Assembly (NCBI RefSeq): GCF_003436275.1
Contig: NZ_QSOP01000001.1
Coordinates: 1-64,000 of the forward strand
DNA from: Collinsella sp. TM09-10AT
GTDB taxonomy: Bacteria; Actinomycetota; Coriobacteriia; Coriobacteriales; Coriobacteriaceae
DNA length: 64,000 nucleotides
Direction of reading: 5' to 3'
Shown: positions 9,154 to 19,190 of the stretch, one piece after another
How positions within the stretch are numbered: position 1 is the stretch's first letter
Layout of the letters: each line of letters opens with the position of its first letter
Translations under genes and position numbers: made by a program
The notes under the pieces: generated by a model
Told to the model about the DNA's origin: nothing
What the model saw: the letters and a program-made list of their open reading frames with translations, nothing else
Database searches by the model: none

Positions 9154-10119
9154 ATGGAGCGTGGGATCTTGACACAAGAATATCGGCATGAACCTGTCAT
9201 GCTCGGCGAAGTGCTTGAGTCGCTGCGGCTAAAGAGCGGCTCCGTTGTCTGCGATTGCACCCTTGGCGGTGCCGGCCATTCGGTAAAGATGGCTGCGCAG
9301 GTGGGGGAGACGGGTCTTTTGCTCGGCGTCGATCAGGACGACATGGCCCTCGAGGCCGCTGGCGCCCGTCTGGACCGCGAGGTTCCCGGCGTTCCGCACC
9401 AGCTGCTGAAGGGCAACTTCGGCGACTTGGACGAGCTGCTTTGCTCGGCCGAGGTGCCCGGGGTCGATGGCTTCCTGTTCGATTTGGGCGTTTCGTCACC
9501 GCAACTCGATATCCCTGGAAGGGGCTTTTCGTATAACGAGGACGCCCCATTGGACATGCGGATGGATCCGGGTAATAACACCTTAAACGCAGCTGAGGTC
9601 ATCAACACCTATAACGAACACGACCTCGCTCGGATTCTACGCGTCTACGGCGAAGAGAAGTTCGCCTCGCAGATCGCGCGCGAGATCGTGCGCCGCCGCG
9701 AGCAAGAACCGATCGAAACCACCGGCCAATTTGTCGAGATCATCAAGGCGGGTATCCCGGCTGCCGCTCGTCGGCATGGCGGACACCCGGCCAAGAAAAG
9801 TTTCCAGGCCATTCGCATCGAGGTCAATCACGAGCTCGATGTGCTCGAACGAGGGCTTGATGCCGCCACCAGGTGGCTCAACCCGGGCGGACGTATCTGC
9901 GTCATCTCATATCACTCGCTCGAGGACCGTATCGTAAAGAACCACTTTAAGGAGATGAGCCAGGGGTGCACGTGTCCGCCGGAGATTCCGGTGTGCGTGT
10001 GCGGCAACGTGCCGATACTCAAGGTCATCACCCGCAAACCCTTGGTTGCACAGCCTGATGAGGTTGAGCGCAACCCTCGGGCGAGATCAGCCAAAATCCG
10101 CGTGGCGCAGCGTCTGTAG
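9154..10119 (+). CDS. rsmH: 16S rRNA (cytosine-1402-N4)-methyltransferase
   Basis: 321 residues. Shows RHEPVMLGEVL, the SAM-binding CTLGGAGHS region (about 32-40) and GVDQDD, then a helical insertion, and the family ending RNPRARSAKIRVAQR. The enzyme methylates C1402 of 16S rRNA in the decoding centre. TTG 9172 would give a start closer to the family N-terminus and is a real alternative to ATG 9154; neither has a strong ribosome site. Second gene of the dcw operon, as in most bacteria. Confidence 0.95.
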   Translation: MERGILTQEYRHEPVMLGEVLESLRLKSGSVVCDCTLGGAGHSVKMAAQVGETGLLLGVDQDDMALEAAGARLDREVPGVPHQLLKGNFGDLDELLCSAEVPGVDGFLFDLGVSSPQLDIPGRGFSYNEDAPLDMRMDPGNNTLNAAEVINTYNEHDLARILRVYGEEKFASQIAREIVRRREQEPIETTGQFVEIIKAGIPAAARRHGGHPAKKSFQAIRIEVNHELDVLERGLDAATRWLNPGGRICVISYHSLEDRIVKNHFKEMSQGCTCPPEIPVCVCGNVPILKVITRKPLVAQPDEVERNPRARSAKIRVAQRL

Positions 10120-10209
10120 GCGCGACCGCGTGATATTGGACCTCCCGCTCGCACCATAAACGAAGCTTAAACACACTACCAACGTACTCGGGATGGGAGG
10201 CGGCATATC

Positions 10210-10680
10210 ATGGGCTACAACACTTCAAGCGCAGCACTCGCCTATGATATGAACGCCATGCCCGCCTATCGTGAGACGCCGCAGGCCCCCGTTGCTCCCC
10301 GTGAGCAGCGCACGCCGCGCTTTGATGTCTACACGGGCGCGGGCCGTCAGGCAAACCAGGCGGTAAGCCCGGTTTTCATGAGCGTTCTTAAAACGTTTTG
10401 CATCATTGCGGCTATCTTCATGACGATCGGCGTCGCCCGCGTGGCGCTCGCCGGTGTTACGGCCCAGGTGCTCAACAGCAACGCCGAGCTTACCAATACG
10501 CTCGAAAAGGCGACCGATGAGAGCTCCGACCTGGAGGTCATGCATTCGGTCTATGGCGCCGACACGCGCATTCGCGACCTTGCGGGCGCTTATGGCATGG
10601 TGGAGCCCAGCGAGAGCGTTACACTTGACTTTTCGCAGGATGCAGCCGCGGGCGCCAACGCGACCGCGACCGCTCAGTAG
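10210..10680 (+). CDS. FtsL-like single-pass division protein (candidate)
   Basis: 156 residues: a cytoplasmic, Pro-rich N-terminus of about 55, one membrane segment (about 60-80, FMSVLKTFCIIAAIFMTIGV), a short region with coiled-coil character (AQVLNSNAELTNTLEKATDESSDLE), then RIRDLAGAYGMVEP, which matches the pattern with which FtsL/DivIC proteins end their coiled coil. The tail is Ala/Thr-rich. Position between rsmH and ftsI is where ftsL sits in most dcw clusters. FtsL would link the FtsQ/FtsB complex to FtsW-FtsI. Sequence alone is too divergent to prove it. GGGAGGCGGCATATC gives a good ribosome site. Confidence 0.7.
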   Translation: MGYNTSSAALAYDMNAMPAYRETPQAPVAPREQRTPRFDVYTGAGRQANQAVSPVFMSVLKTFCIIAAIFMTIGVARVALAGVTAQVLNSNAELTNTLEKATDESSDLEVMHSVYGADTRIRDLAGAYGMVEPSESVTLDFSQDAAAGANATATAQ

Positions 10681-10697
10681 CAAGACGGTAGCTGAGT

Positions 10698-12563
10698 ATG
10701 ACAAATGACTATCGCCGCGGTTCCGATGGGGGCCGCGGTTCTGGACGTCCCTCGTCGCGGGGACGTTCTGGTTATCAAGGAACGGGTCGGCAATCTTACA
10801 ACGCCGGGCAGTCCCGTGGCAACGACCCGGCGTCGCGACTTCGCGGCTCGGGCGGCCCTCAAGTGCATAACACCAGGTCGCGCAAGAGTTCGTCGACCGA
10901 ATGGCTCACGGGCACGCCTCTGCCTCGCCGCAAAGCCGTCATGGGCTTCATTGGGCTTGGCTTGGGCTTGGGCGTCTTTCGCCTTGGCGACTATCAAATT
11001 GTCGAAGCCGATAAACTGCGCGAGCGTGCCGATGCGCGCCGCCTGCTTGCGCAGACCCTCTATGCCAAACGTGGCACCATCTACGACCGCAACGGTAACG
11101 TGCTGGCGTCGTCGGCCGAATGTCGCAACATCGCCGTGAACCCCCAGCTTGTCGAGGATGTTGACAAGACGGTGTCGGCGCTGGTCAAGGCAACTGGAAT
11201 CGATAAAAAGACCTGCCGCAAGCTCGTTGAGTCCGATGGAACCTGGGTGTATATCAAGCGCCAGGTGGACGAAGACGACGCTGCGGCGCTGGAGAAGAAG
11301 AACCTGCCCGGCGTGCTTTTTGAGCAGGCCATGAAGCGCGTATATCCATACGGCAATCTGGCATCGCAGGTGCTGGGTGTAGTGAATGTAGACAACGACG
11401 GCTTGACGGGTCTCGAAAAGCAATACAACAAGCTTCTGACCGGCACGAACGGTTCTCTCGTACGCGAGCGCGCGAGGGACGGCAGCTATATCGCGGGCGG
11501 TGCCTATAAAAAGGTGGCTGCGGTCGACGGCGTTGATATCGTGACGACGCTCGACGTCAATATCCAGCGTGCGGCCGAGGATGCCCTGGCAGAGGCTGTC
11601 GAGAAGACAAAGGCCAAGAACGGCTCGGCGCTGGTCACCGATCCTACGACAGGCGAGATCTTGGCAGCCTGCTCGTATCCGACCTACGACCAGACCAATT
11701 TGGAAAACGCCAAGACCGAGGATATGAACCTGCGCCTGGTCACCGACGCCTACGAGCCCGGCTCGGTCTTTAAGACGCTCGTGGCGGGCGCCGGCTTCGA
11801 CTTGGGCGTCGTGCGGTCGAGTACGTCGTTTGAGGTGCCGGCGAGCATCAAGGTGGGCGACGATACCGTCACCGATGCCGACAAGCGCGACTACGCCATG
11901 ACCATGGATGTGCGCGAGATGATGCGCCGTTCGTCCAACGTGGGATTTGTCCTGGTGGGGCGCAAGATCGGTGCCGACGACTTTGCTGCCTATGTGGACA
12001 AGTGGGGCATCGGTCACAGCTCTGGTGTCGATTTTCCGGGCGAGAGCCTGGGCATCGTCAAGGAGCGTGACCAGTATGACGGCGCCACGCTGGGCTCGAT
12101 GAGCTTTGGACAGGCGCTGTCTGTCTCGCCGATTGAGATCGCACGTGCCGTGGGCGGCATCGCCAACGGCGGCGTGATGATGACCCCGCACTTCTATAAG
12201 TCCAGCAAAGGCGACGAGAAGGACTGGGGCGAAGGCGAGCGCGCGATTTCGGAGGATGCCGCATCCCAGGTGACATCGTGCATGCAGACGGTCGTGTCGG
12301 AGGGAACGGGCGTTGGCGGCGCGGTTGACGGCTATGACGTGGCGGGTAAGACCGGTACGGCCGAACGCGCCGACGAGAACGGCGGCTACCTCAAGGAGAA
12401 CTACATGTCGTCCTTTATGGGCTTTGCACCGGCACAATCGCCCAAGGTGCTGTGCTATATCACGCTCGACGGAACGCCGAGCGGCTCAGATGCCGCTGCG
12501 GTGCCGTTCCAGTCCATTATGGCCAACGCGCTCGACGTGCTGGGTATCCCGCACACGAAGTAG
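10698..12563 (+). CDS. ftsI: Peptidoglycan transpeptidase FtsI (class B PBP)
   Basis: 621 residues. A long Arg/Gly/Ser-rich cytoplasmic tail (1-75), one membrane segment near 80-97, a PBP dimerisation domain (AKRGTIYDRNGNVLA onward) and the transpeptidase domain, with SVFK (serine near 357), SSN near 411 and KTGTAE near 550. It cross-links septal peptidoglycan together with FtsW. No PASTA repeats follow. The disordered basic N-terminus is typical of actinobacterial FtsI. It starts 17 bases after the ftsL-like gene and is separated from murF by about 130 bases. Confidence 0.95.
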   Translation: MTNDYRRGSDGGRGSGRPSSRGRSGYQGTGRQSYNAGQSRGNDPASRLRGSGGPQVHNTRSRKSSSTEWLTGTPLPRRKAVMGFIGLGLGLGVFRLGDYQIVEADKLRERADARRLLAQTLYAKRGTIYDRNGNVLASSAECRNIAVNPQLVEDVDKTVSALVKATGIDKKTCRKLVESDGTWVYIKRQVDEDDAAALEKKNLPGVLFEQAMKRVYPYGNLASQVLGVVNVDNDGLTGLEKQYNKLLTGTNGSLVRERARDGSYIAGGAYKKVAAVDGVDIVTTLDVNIQRAAEDALAEAVEKTKAKNGSALVTDPTTGEILAACSYPTYDQTNLENAKTEDMNLRLVTDAYEPGSVFKTLVAGAGFDLGVVRSSTSFEVPASIKVGDDTVTDADKRDYAMTMDVREMMRRSSNVGFVLVGRKIGADDFAAYVDKWGIGHSSGVDFPGESLGIVKERDQYDGATLGSMSFGQALSVSPIEIARAVGGIANGGVMMTPHFYKSSKGDEKDWGEGERAISEDAASQVTSCMQTVVSEGTGVGGAVDGYDVAGKTGTAERADENGGYLKENYMSSFMGFAPAQSPKVLCYITLDGTPSGSDAAAVPFQSIMANALDVLGIPHTK

Positions 12564-12691
12564 GGGGTTACAATCTTTGGGGCGTGGTTTGTTGTCCCAT
12601 ATGAGGGGTGTTCACATGCCCTGCACCACGCATGCGCGGCGCTGGGATACAATACGCCGATAGCATTATTTAGGTTTACAGGGGAGCTGCA

Positions 12692-14116
12692 ATGATAGAG
12701 ATCGCCGTCAACAACCTCGCGGCCGCAACAGGGGCCCGAACCGTGACGGGAGAAGTCGATCGGGTATGCCGCGGGTGCGTTATCGACTCGCGCCAGGTCG
12801 AGGAAGGGACGATTTTCGTCGCCTTTCCCGGTGAAAACGTCGACGGCAATGATTTTGCTTCCCGTGCGGTCCAGTCGGGTGCCGGCGCCGTCGTGATGAC
12901 GCGTGAGCCCGAGGCCGAGCTGGTCTCGCTGGCGCAGGACAAGGGCTGTGCCATCTTGCTGACCGATGATCCCGAGGAGTTTCTGCTGCGTTTGGCGCAT
13001 GCGTATCGCCTGGAGCTTGGCTGCCTGGTCGTTGGCATTACCGGTTCCATCGGCAAGACGACGACCAAGGACGTGCTCGCCGCTGTGCTCGCCAAGCGCT
13101 ATCGTGTCTGGGCCACCAAGGGCAATTTCAATAACCTGATCGGCATGCCGCTCACGGTGCTTTCCGCTCCGGCCGATACCGAGATCCTGGTGCTCGAGAT
13201 GGGCATGAACCATTTCCACGAGATCGAGCGCCTGTCCCAGTCCGCCAATCCCAACCTTGCCATCGTGAGCAAGATCGGCACCTCTCATATCGGCATTTTG
13301 GGCAGCCGCGAGAACATCGCCCGCGCTAAGGCCGAGATTGTACAGGGCATGTGCGCCGCCGGCGACTATTTGCCGCTGCTGGTTTTGGGCGGCGAGGACG
13401 ATTTTACGCCGTTCATTCGCGATACGTTCGCCCAGCCTGCTGGTATCGACGTGATGCTGGCCGGTGTCTCTGACGATGATGAGGTCCGCGCCCGCGACGT
13501 TCGCGTTGATGACGAGGGCCGTCCGGTCTTTACGCTCGATTTTGGTCAGGGCGAGACAATCGATACCATGCTTGCCATCCCCGGCGTGCAGTCCGTTCCT
13601 AATGCCGTTAAGGCCGCCGCGGTTGCCTATCGCCTGGGCGTGACGCCCGAGCAGATCGATGCTGCCTTTAGGGGTCTTACGATCACCGGTCACCGCCAGG
13701 AGATCAAGCGCGCCAAGAGCGGTGCCCGCGTCATCGATGACTCCTATAACGCCAGCGCCGAATCGATGGCAGCCGGTCTCGACCTGCTGTGCTCGCTTTC
13801 GTGCACGGGGTCTCGCATGGCGATCCTGGGCGAGATGGGCGAGATGGGCGATGAGGCTCCTCGCATGCATGAGCTCGTGGGCGCTTATGCCGCCGCCAAG
13901 AAGCTCGACATGCTGGCGTGCGTGGGTGGTGAGCTGGCCCAGCTTATGGCCGATGCCGCACGCATGATGGGCATGGACGAGGACCGCATCCAGGTGTTCT
14001 CCGATTATCAGCAGGTGCTCGACCGCATGGGCGGCGCGCTTGAAAAACATGATGTTGTACTGGTCAAGGGTTCCCGCTTTGTTGAGCTCGACCGCTTTCT
14101 GGAAGGTGTGTGCTAG
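12692..14116 (+). CDS. murF: UDP-MurNAc-tripeptide--D-Ala-D-Ala ligase
   Basis: 474 residues. N-terminal domain with CRGCVIDSRQVEEGTIFVAFPGENVDGNDF, ATP-binding GITGSIGKTTTKD (about 115-127), the NHFHEIERLSQSANPNLAIV region and a C-terminal domain carrying DDSYNASAESM. It adds D-Ala-D-Ala to the UDP-MurNAc tripeptide in the cytoplasm. The preceding 128 bases hold a TACAAT hexamer at 12648-12653 with no clear -35, so a second internal promoter is only possible. murE, which usually precedes murF, is not present in this cluster. Confidence 0.95.
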   Translation: MIEIAVNNLAAATGARTVTGEVDRVCRGCVIDSRQVEEGTIFVAFPGENVDGNDFASRAVQSGAGAVVMTREPEAELVSLAQDKGCAILLTDDPEEFLLRLAHAYRLELGCLVVGITGSIGKTTTKDVLAAVLAKRYRVWATKGNFNNLIGMPLTVLSAPADTEILVLEMGMNHFHEIERLSQSANPNLAIVSKIGTSHIGILGSRENIARAKAEIVQGMCAAGDYLPLLVLGGEDDFTPFIRDTFAQPAGIDVMLAGVSDDDEVRARDVRVDDEGRPVFTLDFGQGETIDTMLAIPGVQSVPNAVKAAAVAYRLGVTPEQIDAAFRGLTITGHRQEIKRAKSGARVIDDSYNASAESMAAGLDLLCSLSCTGSRMAILGEMGEMGDEAPRMHELVGAYAAAKKLDMLACVGGELAQLMADAARMMGMDEDRIQVFSDYQQVLDRMGGALEKHDVVLVKGSRFVELDRFLEGVC

Positions 14117-14119
14117 CCC

Positions 14120-15139
14120 ATGTTCGGCAATCCCTCGTATCCAACGTATCAGGCTTTTTTGGGGCTTGGCATCGCCGCAGCCATTGCGCTGCTGCTCATG
14201 CCGTGGTGGATCAAGCTGCTCAAGGTCGAGGGTATCGGCCAACAGGTTCGTGCCGACGGCCCCAAGCGTCATTTGGTTAAGCAGGGAACGCCCACCATGG
14301 GTGGCGTTGTCATCCTCGTCGCGATCTCGCTGACCTGCCTGCTGATGGGCAAGCTCACCACCGAGCTCGTACTCGTGCTGCTCGCCACGCTGGCGACCGG
14401 CGTGCTGGGCCTGATCGACGACCTGACCTCCGTTACGCATGGGCGCTCGCTCGGTCTGACGCCCCATGCCAAGATGATCGGCCTAACCATTATCTGTGTC
14501 ACCTTTACGGTACTTGCCGTCAACTGGTGCGGCGTCGCCCCCGAGATTCGTTTTCCCGGTGGGTTGACGATCGACCTTGGCGTGCTTTCGACCACCATCT
14601 GCGGCTATTCGTTCCCGTGGCTCTATATTGTCTTTTGCTGGTTGATGATTGCCGGTCTTTCTAATGCCGTGAACCTGACCGATGGCCTTGACGGTCTTGC
14701 TGGCGGCACCTCCATGATCGCCATGCTCGCCATGGCTGCCATGGCGTTTCTGCACGGAGACGTGAACCTGTCCATCTTCTGCACCGCGTGTGCCGGTGCC
14801 TGCTTGGGCTTTCTGTGGTTCAACTGCTATCCGGCGAGCATCTTTATGGGTGATACCGGCTCGCTTGCTCTGGGTGCCGCGTTTGCCTGTACGTCCATCA
14901 TGACTAACACCGAGGTCGTCTCCCTCATCATCGGCGGCCTGTTTATCGTTGAGACCCTGTCGGTCATGATTCAGGTTGTCTACTTCCACTTTACGCACAA
15001 GCGCGTCTTCCTTATGGCGCCCATCCATCATCATTTCGAAAAGAAGGGTTGGGCCGAGACCAAGGTCGTCATCCGTTTTTGGATTATCGCTGCGGCATTT
15101 GGTGCCGTTGGCCTTGCTCTGTTCTTCCAGTTGGGATAG
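14120..15139 (+). CDS. mraY: Phospho-N-acetylmuramoyl-pentapeptide-transferase
   Basis: 339 residues, polytopic, with about ten membrane segments. Family motifs: KQGTPTMGG near 53, NLTDGLDGLAGG near 187, FMGDTGSLALGA near 240 and the MAPIHHHFEKKGW loop near 297. It attaches phospho-MurNAc-pentapeptide to undecaprenyl phosphate, giving lipid I. It starts three bases after murF, so translation is probably coupled. Confidence 0.97.
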   Translation: MFGNPSYPTYQAFLGLGIAAAIALLLMPWWIKLLKVEGIGQQVRADGPKRHLVKQGTPTMGGVVILVAISLTCLLMGKLTTELVLVLLATLATGVLGLIDDLTSVTHGRSLGLTPHAKMIGLTIICVTFTVLAVNWCGVAPEIRFPGGLTIDLGVLSTTICGYSFPWLYIVFCWLMIAGLSNAVNLTDGLDGLAGGTSMIAMLAMAAMAFLHGDVNLSIFCTACAGACLGFLWFNCYPASIFMGDTGSLALGAAFACTSIMTNTEVVSLIIGGLFIVETLSVMIQVVYFHFTHKRVFLMAPIHHHFEKKGWAETKVVIRFWIIAAAFGAVGLALFFQLG

Positions 15140-15148
15140 TGGTCTTTC

Positions 15149-16555
15149 ATGCCTCTTGCTGAAGTCTTTAGCCTGCTCGTTTTGGGTCAGGGCAAATCCG
15201 GTCTCGATGTCGCCCGCTGGGCGCTGGCACATCCCGAGCGCGTAAGCGCCGTTACCGTGTATGGCGGCGGCACCTCTGAGCCCAATGACGCCACGCGTGC
15301 GCTCGAGGCTGCTGGTGCGTCGTTTGTCTATGGGACCGAACAGGTCGAGGGCGCCTATGACGCATGCGTGACGTGCCCGGGCATCTCGGAGTTCTCGGGC
15401 TTCTTTAAGGCCGGGCGCGAACATGCCGCCCAGATTATGGGTGAGCCAGAGTTTGCCTATCGCCTGTCGCCCGATAACTGGATTGCCATCACGGGCACCA
15501 ACGGCAAGACGACCACCACGTCGCTGACCGATTATCTGCTCAAGGCTGCCGGCGAGGCCAGCGTAGCTGTCGGCAACATCGGCGAGCCGCCGGTCAACGA
15601 GATTGACGGCCGAGCCCGCAACGAGTGGTTTGTGGCTGAGCTCTCGAGCTATCAGATTGCTACGACCACCGAGCTCCACCCTCGTGTGGCGGTGCTGCTC
15701 AACATCACTCCCGACCACTTGGGCTGGCATAAGAGCCATAAGAACTATGCGCTTGCCAAGATCAAGCTGTTTGACAATATGGTCGATGACGATCTGGTGG
15801 TTGTCGACGTCGAAGACGCCGGCATTCACGAGTTCGATGAGTACATCTATACGCCGGGTCGCCGCATCTGCAAGGTCGCTTTTGACGAGCCCGAGGGTGC
15901 AGACGCCGCCTTTGTGCGCGACGGCAAAATGGTCGTGCGCCTGAAGGGCGTCGAGACTCAGCTTGTCGCCACGTCCGAACTCAAGATCTCGGGCCATCAC
16001 AATGTTATCAATGCCCTGTGCGCTGCCACGGCTGCCCTGGCAGTCGGTGCCGATGTCAATGGTGTCTGCCGCGGTCTGGCCTCGTTCCAGCCGCTCGAGC
16101 ACCGCGTGGAGCCGTGTGGCGAGATTGACGGCGTGCGCTACGTCAACGATTCCAAGGCGACCAACACCGATGCGGTCGAGAAGGCGCTGACGGCATTTCC
16201 CGATGACGACGTGATCTTGCTGCTCGGCGGCCACGATAAGGGCACGCCGCTCACGGACTTCGCGCGCGTTGTTATGGATAACGTACGCTCGGTCGTCTGC
16301 TTTGGCGATGCGCGCGAGCGCTTTACCGCCGCTATGGACGAGGCCGATGTCGATGGCGATGTGGATATCGCCCAAGCGGATGACCTGCGCGATGCCGTGG
16401 ACGTCGCCCGTTCGCTGTCGAGCCGTGGCGACGTGATCTTACTTTCTCCTGCCTGCTCTTCGTTCGATGAGTTCTCGGGCTATGAGGAGCGCGGCCGCGT
16501 GTTTAAGGACTATGTGGCGCAGCTTGCCGCTGCGGCGAAATCGCAAATGGAATAG
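15149..16555 (+). CDS. murD: UDP-MurNAc-L-alanine--D-glutamate ligase
   Basis: 468 residues. N-terminal Rossmann-like domain (LLVLGQGKSGLDVARWAL), ATP-binding GTNGKTTTTSL near 115, ELSSYQ near 165, NITPDHLGWH, and the third-domain VNDSKATNTDAVEKAL. It adds D-Glu to UDP-MurNAc-Ala. It lies between mraY and ftsW with minimal spacing, as in most dcw operons. Confidence 0.96.
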   Translation: MPLAEVFSLLVLGQGKSGLDVARWALAHPERVSAVTVYGGGTSEPNDATRALEAAGASFVYGTEQVEGAYDACVTCPGISEFSGFFKAGREHAAQIMGEPEFAYRLSPDNWIAITGTNGKTTTTSLTDYLLKAAGEASVAVGNIGEPPVNEIDGRARNEWFVAELSSYQIATTTELHPRVAVLLNITPDHLGWHKSHKNYALAKIKLFDNMVDDDLVVVDVEDAGIHEFDEYIYTPGRRICKVAFDEPEGADAAFVRDGKMVVRLKGVETQLVATSELKISGHHNVINALCAATAALAVGADVNGVCRGLASFQPLEHRVEPCGEIDGVRYVNDSKATNTDAVEKALTAFPDDDVILLLGGHDKGTPLTDFARVVMDNVRSVVCFGDARERFTAAMDEADVDGDVDIAQADDLRDAVDVARSLSSRGDVILLSPACSSFDEFSGYEERGRVFKDYVAQLAAAAKSQME

Positions 16556-16564
16556 GGGTTGCCG

Positions 16565-18085
16565 GTGAGAGAGGAGAGCCCCCGACAAGGTATGAGGAGG
16601 CCCGACTCGGACCGTGCTTCCTCGCGGCGTAGCACACCGCGTTCCGGTCGCGGCGGGCAGTCGTTTAGCGAACGCTATATTGCCGGCGTTCCCGCCCGCA
16701 TCATGCGCCCCCGTCTGATATTTATGGCCTGCCTGTTTACTTTGGTGTGCTTTGGTCTGCTGATGGTGTACTCGGCGTCTTCGGTCGAGGCGCTGCACGA
16801 GAATGGCTCGGCGACGTTTTTCCTGGGTCGACAGGCCGCGTTTGCCGTGGTTGGTGTTCTGGCGCTGATTGCCATCGTGCGCGTTTTGCCGGACAGCTGG
16901 TTTGGGGAGGATGTGCTTAGGATCTTCCTTATCGGCATGATAGGGCTACTGTTTCTGGTGTTCTTGGTGGGCAGCGGCAGCCGTGGCGCCACGCGCTGGC
17001 TCAACATCGCCGGTATTCAGTTCCAGCCTTCCGAGTTTTTAAAGCCATTTGCCATTGCGTATTCGGCCATCATGCTTGATCGCTTCTTTTCGCCCGGTGG
17101 CAACATAAACGAATTCCTTCGCAAGATGGGCATCTACCTGGGTATTTCGCTCTTTCTGATCTTTATCCAGCCCGATTTCGGTACTGTCCTGATCATCCTG
17201 TTGACCCTCATGTGCATGGCGTTGTTTGCGGGTCTCGACCCGAGATTTATCATCGGCGTGCTAATCTTCGGCATTCTCGTGATCGTGATTGCACTTGTCG
17301 CAGAGCCGTACCGTATGGTGCGTATTCAGGTTGCCTTGAACCCTTGGGCTGACGAGTATGGTGACGGCTATCAGGCCACGCTTGCCATCATGGCCTTTGC
17401 CTCGGGCGGTCTGTTCGGCCGTGGCATCGGCAACTCAACCATGAAGTACTCGTATCTGCCCGAGGCGCACAATGACTACATCCTGGCCATCATTGGCGAG
17501 GAAGTCGGCTTTGTCGGAACCGTGCTGTTCTTCTTGGTGTTTGCGATGCTGATCTACTCGGCGTTTCGCATTGCCGAGCAGGCGACCGATCGTCGGGGCG
17601 CGCTTATGGCGTCTGGCTCCGCGGTCATTCTCGCGGTGCAGTTTTTGATTAACGCGCTGGGCATCCTCAACGTGTTTCCCATGACGGGCAAACCGTTGCC
17701 GTTTATTAGCTACGGCGGTTCGTCGATTATTGTGTCGCTTATGCTTGCCGGGTTGATCCTGCGCGTTTCGTACGAGAGCGCCCGCCGCGATGAGTATGAC
17801 CGCCGCCGTGAGAGCTTTGCCGTTATGGACGAGAGCACCGCCGGCGTGGCCCATGTGCGCGGTGAACGACCTTCGCGTAGCGGCTTTACCGTTCTGGATG
17901 GTTCTGCATCCGAGCCGGCAGCTCGTCCACGCTCGCGAACGGCTCCGCAAGGTCGTCCGCAGCGCCCCAGCCCTCGCAACGCGGGCGGCGGATATAATCG
18001 AATCGATTTGAACTCGGACCCGTCGGCGCGTCTGCGCACCGACGACCAGGGACCGCGTGTACGAAGGGACTACCATGACCGATAA
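16565..18085 (+). CDS. ftsW: Septal peptidoglycan polymerase FtsW (SEDS)
   Basis: About 506 residues with a basic cytoplasmic N-tail, ten or so membrane segments (residues 50-410) and a long disordered, Arg/Pro-rich C-tail. SEDS motifs include LNIAGIQFQPSEFLK, the long YLPEAHNDYILAIIGEE periplasmic loop and GKPLPFISYGGSS. It polymerises glycan strands with FtsI. GTG 16565 is preferred because AGGGG lies six bases upstream; TTG 16559 touches the ribosome site. The last 11 bases overlap murG. Rod-shape RodA is the only serious alternative, but the position argues for FtsW. Confidence 0.93.
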   Translation: MREESPRQGMRRPDSDRASSRRSTPRSGRGGQSFSERYIAGVPARIMRPRLIFMACLFTLVCFGLLMVYSASSVEALHENGSATFFLGRQAAFAVVGVLALIAIVRVLPDSWFGEDVLRIFLIGMIGLLFLVFLVGSGSRGATRWLNIAGIQFQPSEFLKPFAIAYSAIMLDRFFSPGGNINEFLRKMGIYLGISLFLIFIQPDFGTVLIILLTLMCMALFAGLDPRFIIGVLIFGILVIVIALVAEPYRMVRIQVALNPWADEYGDGYQATLAIMAFASGGLFGRGIGNSTMKYSYLPEAHNDYILAIIGEEVGFVGTVLFFLVFAMLIYSAFRIAEQATDRRGALMASGSAVILAVQFLINALGILNVFPMTGKPLPFISYGGSSIIVSLMLAGLILRVSYESARRDEYDRRRESFAVMDESTAGVAHVRGERPSRSGFTVLDGSASEPAARPRSRTAPQGRPQRPSPRNAGGGYNRIDLNSDPSARLRTDDQGPRVRRDYHDR

Positions 18086-19190
18086 AATGACCGTTGCTAT
18101 TGCAGCCGGCGGCACGGCAGGACACATCAACCCCGCGCTCGCCTTGGCCGAAGAACTGCGTGACCGTGGCCACCACGTTGTGTTCGTGGGCCAGTCGCGC
18201 AAGCTCGAGGGTCGTTTGGTCCCCGAGGCTGGGTTTGATTTTGTGCCCATTACGGTCACGGGCTTCGACCGCTCCCGTCCTTGGACGGCGCTGACCTCGC
18301 TGTGGCGTGTCAATAAGGCCAAGCGTGCGCTCGCCAATCATTTCTCAAAGGTCGGCAAGCCCGATGCCGCCATCGGTTTTGGTGCCTATGTCGAGGTTCC
18401 GCTGTTGGGGTGGTGCAAGGGCGCAGGCGTTCCGTATCTGCTGCATGAGCAGAACTCTGTTCCGGGCCTGGCCAACAAGATGATGAACTCCCACGCCGCC
18501 CGCGTGTGCATCTCGGTGCCGGCAGCGCGTTCGGTCTTTGAGCGCGAAGGTGACCCTGACCACGTGCTCATGACCGGCAACCCCGTACGTCGCTCGGTGA
18601 TCGAGGGCGATCGCGATCGTGGCCGCAAGGCACTTGGCGTTCCCGAGGACGCTACGCTGCTGCTCGTCTTTGGCGGTTCACTTGGCGCCCAGCACCTCAA
18701 CGAGCGCGTGACTTCGCTCAAAAACGAGCTGCTTTCGCGCAAGAACCTCTATGTGTTGCATTCGACGGGTGCCGACGGCTTTGAGGAGACCGAGCGCGCT
18801 TTGGCGCTGACGCCCGAGGAGGCGAAGCGTTACCGCGTCCAGCCTTACATCGACAACATGGGCGATATGCTGGCTGCTGCCGATTTGGTGCTCTCGCGTT
18901 CGGGTGCATCGAGCGTGGCCGAGATCGCTGCGCTCGCCGTGCCCTCGGTGCTCGTGCCGTATCCGCATGCGACGGCCGACCACCAAACCACCAATGCTCG
19001 TTATCTGGTCGACGCCGGGGCCGGCGTGCTCTGCGCCGATGCCGATATCGACGGTTCTGCCTTTGCCGATGAGCTGCTGCACCTGGTCGATGACGCGGCG
19101 GCGCGCGACGCCATGCGTCAGGCGGCGCGTGGTCTGGCTCAGGATAGAGCCGCCGCTCTTCTGGCCGATGCGGTAGAGGGTTTGCGTTAG
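18075..19190 (+). CDS. murG: UDP-GlcNAc:undecaprenyl-PP-MurNAc-pentapeptide transferase
   Basis: 371 residues. N-terminal GT-B domain with the glycine-rich AAGGTAGHINPALALAEEL, and LHEQNSVPGLANK near 125. The C-terminal half has the sugar-nucleotide site (FGGSLGAQHLN; SRSGASSVAEIAALAVPSVLVPYPHATADHQ). It converts lipid I to lipid II on the inner membrane face. ATG 18075, with AAGGGA five bases upstream, is used; it overlaps the ftsW end, consistent with coupled translation. Confidence 0.96.
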   Translation: MTDKMTVAIAAGGTAGHINPALALAEELRDRGHHVVFVGQSRKLEGRLVPEAGFDFVPITVTGFDRSRPWTALTSLWRVNKAKRALANHFSKVGKPDAAIGFGAYVEVPLLGWCKGAGVPYLLHEQNSVPGLANKMMNSHAARVCISVPAARSVFEREGDPDHVLMTGNPVRRSVIEGDRDRGRKALGVPEDATLLLVFGGSLGAQHLNERVTSLKNELLSRKNLYVLHSTGADGFEETERALALTPEEAKRYRVQPYIDNMGDMLAAADLVLSRSGASSVAEIAALAVPSVLVPYPHATADHQTTNARYLVDAGAGVLCADADIDGSAFADELLHLVDDAAARDAMRQAARGLAQDRAAALLADAVEGLR

